Made by a program: the position numbers and the translations under genes. DNA of 22,619 nt from CAZHRC01 sp964533865 (lineage in GTDB: Bacteria > Bacillota > Clostridia > Tissierellales > Peptoniphilaceae), in the NCBI GenBank assembly GCA_964533865.1, contig CAZHRC010000024.1, forward strand, positions 1-22,619, written 5' to 3'. A model generated the notes under the pieces. It searched no databases. It had not been told where the DNA came from and saw nothing but the letters and a program-made list of their open reading frames with translations. Positions 9,186 through 16,453 of this stretch are shown here, piece after piece. Every line of letters begins with the position of its first letter. Position 1 is the first letter of the stretch.

Positions 9186-9567
9186 NNNNNNNNNNNNNNN
9201 NNNNNNNNNNNNNNNNNNNNNNNNNNNNNNNNNNNNNNNNNNNNNNNNNNNNNNNNNNNNNNNNNNNNNNNNNNNNNNNNNNNNNGATGAAGTCACCGTA
9301 ACCGCATTAGAACCATCGACAAAACCAGTGATCGACCCCGTTCAACCGGGAGCGAAAACCATCACCGGAACCGACGGAGTCCCAGGTGCAACCCTCGAAG
9401 TTGAGTTGCCAAACGGCACCAAAGTACCAGCAACAGTAAACGCCGATGGCACATGGACAGCTGATGTACCAGCAGATGTGACATTAGCCGATGGCGACAA
9501 GATTAATGCGACACAAACAGAAACCGGCAAAGCACCAACAAATGCCGATGAAGTCACTGTAACCGCA
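8141..9567 (+). repeat. 261-bp in-frame tandem repeats (87-aa Ig-like units)
   Basis: The landmark GTTCAACCGG recurs at 8141, 8402, 8924 and 9340 and at the gap edge at 9185, always on a 261-bp grid outside the gap. The unit at 8663 is a diverged copy on the same grid. Units 8141 and 8402 are almost identical at DNA level; within the repeat I see essentially one base change (8358 C versus 8619 A). The near identity points to recent duplication or gene conversion and explains the assembly gap. Confidence 0.95.
9186..9285. other. Scaffold gap (exactly 100 N) inside the repeat array
   Basis: The run of exactly 100 N is a conventional placeholder for unknown length. On the 261-bp repeat grid, 54 known bases lie between the gap and the next landmark, so the true missing length should be 206 + 261k bases. 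That length restores the reading frame across the gap; the 100-N placeholder does not. Confidence 0.95.
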
Positions 9568-11772
9568 GCACCAACGGATGCTGATAAGTATGACCCAACA
9601 GGTCAACCGATCAACGTCACGGTTGACGATACGCCAAACGCGGTGGATGGTATTTCAAATGCCAAAGATATGCCAGAAGGTACAACTTATACCTTTAAAG
9701 AACCAGTCGATACAACGACAGCGGGAGAAAAAGACGCAATCGTTGTGGTCACTTACCCTGATGGCACGACAGATGAAGTGCCAGTGAAGGTCAATGTGAA
9801 CGAAGTGGTACTTCCAGAAAGCAATGTACCGCATATCAACCAACCAGTAGCAGGAGATACAGAAATCAAGGGAACTGGCATAGCTGGCTCTACGATAACA
9901 GTAACACTCCCGGATAATACAACAGCTACTACAACGGTAAAAGAAGACGGAACATGGAGCATGCCGTTGACGACAGCTATCGAAAAAGATGATGTGGTCA
10001 AAGCTACGCAAACAGAAGCCAATAAAAAACCAAGCCAAGAGATTACAAAAACAGCTATTGCAGCGCCGATTCCAGATCCACCACAAACAGAAGCACCAGA
10101 TATTAAACAACCGGTAGAAGGAGATAAAACCATCACTGGTACTGGTGTTCCTGGCGCAACAGTCACAGTAAAGGTACCAGGAGAAGATCCTAAGACAGTT
10201 GTTGTCGATGAAAATGGAAACTGGACAGTTACACCAGAGAAGCCACTAGAGAAAGACGTTGAAATAACAGCGACTCAAAAAGATGGCGAAAAGGGTGTAA
10301 GTGAGGTTGCAAACGCAACGGTCGCTGAAAAGCCAGCAGAACCAACCGATGCAGAAAAGAACACGCCAGTAGGTGCAGACATCGACGTAAAAGTCGGTGA
10401 AACGCCAAAAGCAGAAGGCGGCATCGCAAACAAAGGTGATCTACCAGCAGGTACGACTTACGCATTCAAGGATCCAGTTGATACAACGACGAAAGGGGAC
10501 TTCATAGCAACAGTAGTAGTCACCTACCCAGACGGATCAAAAGATGAAGTAAAAGTGGTCGTAAAGGTAAGGGAAAAAGCGACAGATCCAACCGATGCAG
10601 ATAAGTACACGCCAGTAGGCACTGATATCGCAGTGAAAGTTGGCGAAACAGCAAAGGCGGAAGCAGGCATCGCGAATAAGGGCGATCTACCAGCAGGTAC
10701 GACCTACGCGTTCAAGAATCCGGTTAACACATTAACCCCTGGTGACAAACCAGCGATCATTGTGGTCACTTACCCAGATGGAACGACAGATGAAGTTGCA
10801 GTTACAGTGAAGGTGACTAAAGTTACACCGAAACCTGTACCAGGCGGCGGATCGGTCGAAGAACCGAGTAAAGATATGATCGTAGATCGTATTGAAGGGA
10901 TCGACCGCTATGAAACGGCGAATAAAATCTCTCAAGATAGCTACGACAGAGCGAAAATTGCGATTATCGTCAATGGTCATCGCTTCCCAGACGCGTTAAC
11001 GGCAACCGTATTGGCTGATGTGAAAAATGCTCCATTGCTTCTCGTCGACCTTGACAGCATTCCAGAAAAAACCATAGCAGAACTCAAACGCTTAGGTGTG
11101 GAAAAAGTTATAATTGTCGGCGGAACTTCAGCAGTTAGCCAAAAAGTCGAAGATATGTTGAAACTCGATCACATCACCGAACGCATTGGTGGTATCGACC
11201 GATACGAAACAGCAGCACTCGTCGCCGATCGCGTCACTAAATTGACAGGAAACAAGAGCGCCGTAGTTATCGCACGCGGCGACGACTTCCCAGATGCATT
11301 GACTATTAGCGCACTGGCGATTAAAGAAAGCACACCAATTTTGTTGGTGAGACCAAATAGCATCCCAGAGTTCACCAAAGCTCGTCTCGATGCTTATAAC
11401 CCATCTAAGATCACCGTAGCAGGGTTAACAGCAGCCGTATCGGCCAACGTTGAAACCCAGCTCAAAGCCTACGCACCGGTCACACGCTTAGGCGGACAAG
11501 ATCGCTACGAAACGGCCACCGTCATAGCAGCGTACACCTACCCAACAGCAAATAGAGCGATTGTTGCGAGTGGAGAAGTGTTTATCGACGCATTGGCAGC
11601 AGGTCCATTGACCAACGACTACGGCGCACCAATCCTACTCGTAGGCAAGAATCACGTGCCACAAGCACTGAAGAACTACTTGGCAGGTGAAGGCTCCGAA
11701 ATCAAGCGCTTGACCATCATAGGTGGCGTCAATGCCATCTCTGCAGCGGTTGAAGCGGAATTGAAGAAATAA
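9286..11772 (+). CDS. Giant surface protein, C-terminal part with Rib and CWB2 domains
   Basis: This 828-codon segment continues the same gene after the gap. It holds the last 261-bp Ig unit (9340-9567), a Rib/alpha-like domain (PTDADKYDPTGQP..., about 9568-9810), two further Ig-like modules (about 9820-10335), and two more Rib domains (about 10342-10575 and 10588-10824) that are near duplicates of each other (both with ANKGDLPAGTTYAF). A short PVPGGGSVEEP linker leads to three CWB2 repeats (10876-11772), recognised by RIEGIDRYETA, RIGGIDRYETA and RLGGQDRYETA with FPDALT and VIIVGGTSAVS motifs. CWB2 triplets anchor proteins non-covalently to anionic wall polymers, so the C-terminus sits on the cell wall and the rest projects outward. 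An annotation pipeline may start this frame at ATG 9328, which is only an artefact of the gap. Confidence 0.92.
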   Translation, partial: DEVTVTALEPSTKPVIDPVQPGAKTITGTDGVPGATLEVELPNGTKVPATVNADGTWTADVPADVTLADGDKINATQTETGKAPTNADEVTVTAAPTDADKYDPTGQPINVTVDDTPNAVDGISNAKDMPEGTTYTFKEPVDTTTAGEKDAIVVVTYPDGTTDEVPVKVNVNEVVLPESNVPHINQPVAGDTEIKGTGIAGSTITVTLPDNTTATTTVKEDGTWSMPLTTAIEKDDVVKATQTEANKKPSQEITKTAIAAPIPDPPQTEAPDIKQPVEGDKTITGTGVPGATVTVKVPGEDPKTVVVDENGNWTVTPEKPLEKDVEITATQKDGEKGVSEVANATVAEKPAEPTDAEKNTPVGADIDVKVGETPKAEGGIANKGDLPAGTTYAFKDPVDTTTKGDFIATVVVTYPDGSKDEVKVVVKVREKATDPTDADKYTPVGTDIAVKVGETAKAEAGIANKGDLPAGTTYAFKNPVNTLTPGDKPAIIVVTYPDGTTDEVAVTVKVTKVTPKPVPGGGSVEEPSKDMIVDRIEGIDRYETANKISQDSYDRAKIAIIVNGHRFPDALTATVLADVKNAPLLLVDLDSIPEKTIAELKRLGVEKVIIVGGTSAVSQKVEDMLKLDHITERIGGIDRYETAALVADRVTKLTGNKSAVVIARGDDFPDALTISALAIKESTPILLVRPNSIPEFTKARLDAYNPSKITVAGLTAAVSANVETQLKAYAPVTRLGGQDRYETATVIAAYTYPTANRAIVASGEVFIDALAAGPLTNDYGAPILLVGKNHVPQALKNYLAGEGSEIKRLTIIGGVNAISAAVEAELKK

Positions 11773-11807
11773 GGTTTAGAAAAAACTAAATCAACTAAGT
11801 GAAACGG

Positions 11808-11840
11808 AAGGCTACCTCTTGATGAGGTAGCCTTTTGTTT
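11808..11840 (+). terminator. Rho-independent terminator of the giant surface gene
   Basis: An 11-bp stem (AAGGCTACCTC / GAGGTAGCCTT, 11808-11818 and 11824-11834) with a 5-base loop is followed by TTTTGTTT. Confidence 0.9.
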
Positions 11841-11897
11841 GTACGGGCGTATCATTAGTTCTTGTTGGCTTGGCGCCGAATGACGATGGGAAGAAAA

Positions 11898-12365
11898 CCC
11901 TCCCTCAGTCTCGGTAAAGAGCGCCTATCCAACTCCCTCGGGGATGGATCACCACCGTTCGGGTGGCTGCTAAGACCTTACGGTTCATTCTTGACCTTGC
12001 TCTTTGCATTTTCACTTGACCTAGCTCTTCAAGCCCTTGCCCTTAGGCTCCATCCTCGAGGGAGCTGTCTGCGCAGCAGACTGAGGGAGGGTTATGACCT
12101 TATCTCTTGACCTTGACCTTCACGCCCTTGCCCTTAGGCTCCATCCTCGAGGGAGCTGTCTGCGCAGCAGACTGAGGGAGGGTTATGACCTTATCTCTTG
12201 ACCTTGACCTTCACGCCCTTGCCCTTAGGCTCCATCTCCGAGGGAGCTGTCTGCGCAGCAGACTGAGGGAGGGTTTTGACCTTCTTTCTTGACCTTGACC
12301 TTTATGCCCTTGATCCAAACGCTGTTGACCTTCACTGCTCGAAGGGCGACTTCAGATGGCATCCT
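11898..12365. repeat. Intergenic repeat cluster B (one inverted, three tandem copies)
   Basis: The cluster starts with an inverted, decayed core (11898-11950) whose inner stem (CTCGGT versus GCCTAT) no longer pairs well, then a CCACC-GTTCG-GGTGG hairpin (11952-11966). Three forward cores follow at 12046-12091, 12137-12182 and 12228-12273, exactly 91 bp apart and nearly identical, with TTGACC-type hexamers between them. The terminus at about 12331-12365 (TTCAC...ACTTCAGATGGCATCCT) matches that of cluster A. A frame open across this region (11862-12110) is read through the repeat and is not a gene. Apart from the repeats, the 740-bp space between genes holds only the upstream terminator and the treP promoter. 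Confidence 0.85.
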
Positions 12366-12443
12366 ATATTACACTATCGTCAACCCACAGACTTGCACCT
12401 CTTCATGCTGCAGGAAAGCTAGCTATCTTTTCAATAAAAACAG

Positions 12444-12472
12444 TTGACAAACCTATACGTATAAGATAAACT
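12444..12472 (+). promoter_or_regulatory. treP promoter
   Basis: A perfect -35 TTGACA (12444-12449) is followed after 17 bases by TAAACT (12467-12472), a 4/6 match to the -10 consensus. It gives a leader of about 35 nt to the treP ATG. Confidence 0.6.
12452..12465 (+). promoter_or_regulatory. Probable repressor operator (TreR-like) in the treP promoter spacer
   Basis: CCTATACGTATAAG contains the perfect 10-bp palindrome TATACGTATA (12454-12463) and would be a full 14-bp palindrome except for one base. It lies between the -35 and -10 elements, where a bound repressor would block RNA polymerase. AT-rich palindromes of this shape are typical of GntR-family repressors such as TreR, but no treR is in the window, so the partner is inferred. 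Confidence 0.5.
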
Positions 12473-12513
12473 TATACACACAAGTTAGCAACTCAAATAC
12501 AAGGAGGAAAACG

Positions 12514-13926
12514 ATGACAAAGTACGCGGAAGATAGCAAAGCATTGCTTGAGCTAGTCGGTGGAAAAGAGAACATTAAAGCGGTGACCCACTGTATCACA
12601 CGCATGCGTTTTGTGTTGGTGGATCAAGGGAAAGCCGATGTCGAAAAGATTGAAGCGCTGCCTGCAGTTAAGGGGACGTTTACCCAAGCAGGGCAGTTCC
12701 AGGTGATTATTGGAAACGACGTGGCGGATTTCTATAAGGCATTTACCGGTCACGCCGGCATTGAGGGAGTTTCTAAAGATGAAGTAAAACAGCAGGCCAA
12801 GGACAATCAAAATCCGTTGCAAAGGGCGATGTCCAATTTGGCGGAGATTTTTGCGCCGCTGATTCCAGCGATTATCGTCGGAGGCTTGATTTTAGGTTTT
12901 AGAAATGTGATCGGAGATATTAAACTCGTCGAAAACGGCACGATGACCCTTGTGGAGACCTCAGTTTTCTGGGCTGGGATTCATTCCTTTCTCTGGTTGA
13001 TCGGCGAAGCGATTTTCCACTTTTTACCTGTTGGCATCACATGGTCGGTGACGAAAAAAATGGGTGGCACAGAAATCCTCGGTATTGTACTGGGATTGAC
13101 GTTGGTATCACCTCAGCTGCTAAATGCATACGGTGTAGCAGGAACGGCAGCAGCAGACATTCCCCACTGGAACTTTGGCTTTGCACAGGTGCAAATGATC
13201 GGTTATCAAGCCCAAGTGTTGCCAGCGATTTTTGCTGGATTTACACTGGTGTACTTGGAGCGTTTCTTTAAAAAGATTGTGCCCCAAGTGATTTCGATGA
13301 TTTTTGTTCCGTTATTTTCATTGATATTGGCGGTTCTTGTATCTCACGTGATCTTAGGACCTATCGGTTGGAAGATTGGTGCGGCGATTTCCGCAGTGGT
13401 TTACGCCGGATTGACCTCAAACTTACGCGTGCTGTTCGCAGCGGTATTTGGCGTCTTTTACGCACCTTTGGTCATCACGGGACTTCACCACATGTCGAAC
13501 GCCATCGATTTGCAATTGATCGCAGAATTTAAAGGGACGATGTTGTGGCCGATGATTGCTCTATCCAATATTGCACAAGGGTCGGCAGTTCTTGGCATGA
13601 TCATATTGCAACGCAAAAACGATGAAGCGCTTCAAGTCTCGATTCCAGCGTGTATTTCCTGTTACTTGGGCGTTACGGAACCGGCGATGTTTGGGGTGAA
13701 CTTAAAGTACAACTTCCCCTTTATTGCTGCGATGATCGGTTCTGGTCTAGCTGCAGTGTTCTCTGTGGGAACGGATATTATGGCCAATGCGATCGGCGTA
13801 GGCGGTATCCCAGGGATCCTCTCAATCCAACCAGCGTTTATGGTGAATTTTGCCATTGCAATGGCGATTGCGATAGTGGTACCATTGGCGATCACCCTTG
13901 TGGTAGGTAAGAAAAGAGGGATGTAA
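12514..13926 (+). CDS. treP: PTS trehalose transporter, EIIBC
   Basis: This membrane permease imports trehalose and phosphorylates it to trehalose-6-phosphate. The 470-aa protein begins with an EIIB domain (about 1-90) whose phospho-cysteine is C27 in THCITRMRFVL. A multi-spanning EIIC domain follows; motifs such as GITWSVTKKMGGTEILGIVL, SPQLLNAYGVAG, LVITGLHHMSNAIDLQ, LGVTEPAMFGVNLKY and GVGGIPGILSIQP match the trehalose branch of the glucose/sucrose EIIC family. No EIIA domain is fused, so it presumably borrows a glucose-type EIIA encoded elsewhere, as TreP/TreB proteins commonly do. ATG 12514 follows AAGGAGG (12501-12507). The stop TAATG overlaps the start of treC by one base, indicating translational coupling. 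Confidence 0.93.
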   Translation: MTKYAEDSKALLELVGGKENIKAVTHCITRMRFVLVDQGKADVEKIEALPAVKGTFTQAGQFQVIIGNDVADFYKAFTGHAGIEGVSKDEVKQQAKDNQNPLQRAMSNLAEIFAPLIPAIIVGGLILGFRNVIGDIKLVENGTMTLVETSVFWAGIHSFLWLIGEAIFHFLPVGITWSVTKKMGGTEILGIVLGLTLVSPQLLNAYGVAGTAAADIPHWNFGFAQVQMIGYQAQVLPAIFAGFTLVYLERFFKKIVPQVISMIFVPLFSLILAVLVSHVILGPIGWKIGAAISAVVYAGLTSNLRVLFAAVFGVFYAPLVITGLHHMSNAIDLQLIAEFKGTMLWPMIALSNIAQGSAVLGMIILQRKNDEALQVSIPACISCYLGVTEPAMFGVNLKYNFPFIAAMIGSGLAAVFSVGTDIMANAIGVGGIPGILSIQPAFMVNFAIAMAIAIVVPLAITLVVGKKRGM

Positions 13927-15572
13927 TGGGATTTGAAGACAAGACCTACTATCAGATTTATATTAGGTCCTTTCAAGATTCCAACGGTGATGGCATTGGG
14001 GATTTAGAGGGAATACGTCTAAGACTTCCCTATCTCAAGGAACTTGGAGTGGATACGGTATGGATCACGCCGTTTTTCCGTTCTCACCAATACGACAACG
14101 GCTATGATGTGGACGATTACTGTTCCATCGATCCGATCTACGGTACCTTTGAAGATTTTGACCGGTTGGCTACCGATGCAAAAGAAGCGGGAATCGGGCT
14201 GATGCTGGATATGGTTTTTAACCATACCTCCATCCACCACGAATGGTTTCAGAACGCCCTTGCTGGCGATCAGGATTATCAGGACTATTATATTTTCAAA
14301 GATCCTCGACCAGACGGAAGTGCACCTACCAATTGGGTGTCAAAGTTTGGCGGATCCACTTGGGAATACGTGCCCCACATGAACAAGTATTACCTCCACC
14401 TTTTTCACAAAAACCAACCGGATTTGAATTGGGAAAACCCAAAGGTACGGGCGGGGTTGGTGGAAGTGTTGAAGTTTTGGAAAGACAGAGGCGTTCGCGG
14501 GTTTCGATTTGATGTGGTCAACCTCATCAGCAAGCCCGAAGTCTTTGAAGACGATGGGATTGGCGACGGAAGAAGGTTTTACACCGATGGTCCTCATGTT
14601 CACGAATTTCTCAAGGAAATGGTGGCGGAGTCAGGCATTGATGAATGGGTGACGGTTGGGGAGATGTCATCGACTTCTATCGATTCCTGTGTGCGCTATA
14701 CCAACCCCGATGAAGGGGAGCTGGATATGACCTTTAGCTTCCATCATTTAAAAGTGGACTACCCGGACGGTCAGAAATGGGTGTTGGCGCCGGTGGATTG
14801 GCAAATGCTAAAGGATCTTTTCGACGATTGGCAAGTTGGGATGCAAGAAGGTGGCGGTTGGTCAGCTTGGTTTTGGAACAACCACGACCAACCCCGCAGC
14901 GTATCACGTTTAGGCGATGATCAGGATTACCACTACGAATCGGCAACGATGCTTGCTACTCTGATCCATTTGTTGCGGGGCACGCCATATATCTTCCAAG
15001 GTGAAGAGTTTGGGATGACCAATGCCCACTACGAGACAATCGAAGACTTCAAGGACGTGGAGAGCTTTAATTACTATCGGATTTTGCAAGAAGGAGGGGA
15101 AACACCGAGCCAAGCCCTTCACATCGTCAACGAACGTTCACGTGACAACGGCAGGACCCCGATGCAATGGGATTCATCCCCGATGGCAGGGTTTACCATC
15201 GGTAAGCCTTGGATCAAGATAAACGACAATAAAAAAACTATAAACGCAGTGAGTGACCGAATGAGCCAACGATCGATTTTTGCTTATTATCAACGATTGA
15301 TCGCATTGCGGAAAGCCCACCCAGTTATCGCAAAGGGGTTATTTATTCCAGTAGCAACCGAAGACCCACAAATCTACGCCTATGAACGCCGATTGGGCGA
15401 TAGGAGCCTACTGGTACTTCTCAACTTTTCCGGTGAAACGAAACCTCATGGGGTAGACCCAGCGATAATGGAAAAATATGCGACGGGTGAAGTGCTCATT
15501 AGAAACGATGAACTAAAAGATAGAATAACTGAAGAATTATCGCCCTATGAAGCAGTTGCGATTTTGAGTTAG
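13926..15572 (+). CDS. treC: Alpha,alpha-phosphotrehalase (trehalose-6-phosphate hydrolase, GH13)
   Basis: The enzyme cleaves cytoplasmic trehalose-6-phosphate to glucose and glucose-6-phosphate, the step after TreP. The 548-aa length is normal for the family. GH13 landmarks are intact: YQIYIRSFQDSNGDGIGDL, DMVFNHTS, nucleophile D196 in GFRFDVVNL, acid/base E246 in VGEMSS, and D321 in NNHDQP. DGPHVHEFLKEM and the PRSVSRLGDD stretch after the NHDQP motif favour TreC over oligo-1,6-glucosidase, and the gene neighbourhood supports this. The ATG overlaps the treP stop (13924-13928), so no independent ribosome binding site is needed, although GAGGGATG lies just before it. A terminator closes the two-gene operon. 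Confidence 0.93.
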   Translation: MGFEDKTYYQIYIRSFQDSNGDGIGDLEGIRLRLPYLKELGVDTVWITPFFRSHQYDNGYDVDDYCSIDPIYGTFEDFDRLATDAKEAGIGLMLDMVFNHTSIHHEWFQNALAGDQDYQDYYIFKDPRPDGSAPTNWVSKFGGSTWEYVPHMNKYYLHLFHKNQPDLNWENPKVRAGLVEVLKFWKDRGVRGFRFDVVNLISKPEVFEDDGIGDGRRFYTDGPHVHEFLKEMVAESGIDEWVTVGEMSSTSIDSCVRYTNPDEGELDMTFSFHHLKVDYPDGQKWVLAPVDWQMLKDLFDDWQVGMQEGGGWSAWFWNNHDQPRSVSRLGDDQDYHYESATMLATLIHLLRGTPYIFQGEEFGMTNAHYETIEDFKDVESFNYYRILQEGGETPSQALHIVNERSRDNGRTPMQWDSSPMAGFTIGKPWIKINDNKKTINAVSDRMSQRSIFAYYQRLIALRKAHPVIAKGLFIPVATEDPQIYAYERRLGDRSLLVLLNFSGETKPHGVDPAIMEKYATGEVLIRNDELKDRITEELSPYEAVAILS

Positions 15573-15578
15573 ATGATG

Positions 15579-15617
15579 AAAAAAGCTTTTGCCAATGAGC
15601 AGAGGCTTTTTTCTTTT
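15579..15617 (+). terminator. Rho-independent terminator of the tre operon
   Basis: AAAAAAGC (15579-15586) pairs with GGCTTTTTT (15604-15612), extended by wobble pairs, and is followed by CTTTT. It begins 6 bases after the treC stop. Confidence 0.75.
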
Positions 15618-15675
15618 GAAGGAGGTAGGAAAGGACGCGAATGAGTGAATCGTGTAGCGGATAGTGTGGCATGGG

Positions 15676-15914
15676 GCGTGCTACATGAAGTGTGCTTTAC
15701 GGCACGTGAAGGTCAAGAGATTAGGGTCAAGGGATAAGATCAAACCCCTCCCTCACCCCTCCCTCAGTCTGCTGCGCAGACAGCTCCCTCGAGGATGGAG
15801 CCAAGGTCAAGGACGTGAAGGGCAAGGTCTTATCAGCCACCCTGAGGGTGGCGTCCGTCAGGCTCCATCTCCGAGGGAGCTGGCTCGGCGTCCTTTGCCG
15901 AGACTGAGGGAGGG
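15676..15914. repeat. Intergenic repeat cluster C (inverted pair)
   Basis: The left end (about 15676-15710) is the reverse complement of the cluster A terminus (GGCACGTGAA, GAAGTGTGCT). Then follow an inverted core with the GTCTGC-type hairpin (15757-15802), a GCCACCCTGAGGGTGGC hairpin (15836-15852) and a forward core (15861-15914). The forward core's inner stem is different (CTCGGC / GCCGAG), although the flanking GAGGGAG direct repeats are the same. Frames open across this region on both strands are repeat translations, not genes. The remaining bases between treC and the next gene show nothing further. Confidence 0.85.
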
Positions 15915-16021
15915 TCCTCTTGCCATCGCCTTTCGGCGCGAATGTGCCGTCCCATAACACCGCTTCACAACCGCATCAACAGGGTATACATACTAATAAC
16001 TCACTAGAGAAAGGAGATCTT

Positions 16022-16327
16022 ATGATTATCATTACAGAAAACGCACAAAAATACATGTCCAAGAAGAAAATAAACGCTGTAACCATCGAATACCCTGATT
16101 ATCGTTCATCGTGTTGTGGGGCGAATGTTCCAGTCGCAGAAATTTTTCCGAAAGTACCGCGATCTCCAGAGAAATTTGTCAAAAAAGTCGTCGATGGCAT
16201 TGAGATTTACCTCTCAAAAGCCCTTATATTGCCAGAAGGGCCCATTACTATCGATACGGATACCATGCTTATGTTTACATCGCTGACTCTAAAAGGGTTT
16301 CGAGCGTTAGATTATTTTAAGGCGTAG
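16022..16327 (+). CDS. Small CC-motif protein, HesB/IscA-like
   Basis: This 101-aa cytoplasmic protein starts MIIITENAQKYM and has a SSCCGA motif (C31-C32) followed by beta-strand patterns. It resembles the short HesB/IscA-like family in which the vicinal cysteine pair is replaced by selenocysteine in some relatives; the assignment rests on my recognition of the pattern, not on a search. A redox or metal-binding role is likely, but no substrate is known to me. ATG 16022 is preceded by AAAGGAGAT (16011-16019). The frame stays open upstream to 15920, but that part is repeat-derived and has no ribosome binding site. It is encoded alone, with a weak TTCACA/TATACA promoter candidate near 15964-15990, and no clear terminator before putP. 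Confidence 0.7.
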   Translation: MIIITENAQKYMSKKKINAVTIEYPDYRSSCCGANVPVAEIFPKVPRSPEKFVKKVVDGIEIYLSKALILPEGPITIDTDTMLMFTSLTLKGFRALDYFKA

Positions 16328-16360
16328 AAGGCATTCAATTTCGTTCATCGGATTAGTGCT

Positions 16361-16389
16361 TTGACATCCTAGAGTGTAAGTGATAGAAT
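16361..16389 (+). promoter_or_regulatory. Strong promoter for the putP-like gene
   Basis: TTGACA (16361-16366), a 17-base spacer and TAGAAT (16384-16389) are nearly consensus for the housekeeping sigma factor. Just downstream is a nested inverted repeat (AATGACG 16387-16393 with CGTCATT 16420-16426; ACGTC 16400-16404 with GACGT 16413-16417), which could be an operator or a leader hairpin. Confidence 0.85.
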
Positions 16390-16453
16390 GACGGCACGGA
16401 CGTCGGTATTCTGACGTTTCGTCATTATTTTCAGCACGAATAGGAGGAGAAAT

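Noticed and set aside
9328..9330. ATG 9328 as a gene start after the gap
   Set aside because: GTG-ATC in the equivalent position of other units reads V-I-D-P in the middle of an Ig repeat; the frame is open right up to the N run, so this is internal to the giant gene.
11862..12110. Open frame of 82 codons across cluster B
   Set aside because: It is translated repeat DNA without a ribosome binding site; the sequence recurs elsewhere in intergenic DNA.
15664..15960. Open frames on both strands across cluster C
   Set aside because: They coincide with the inverted repeat cores and read through hairpins; no start signal or coding character.
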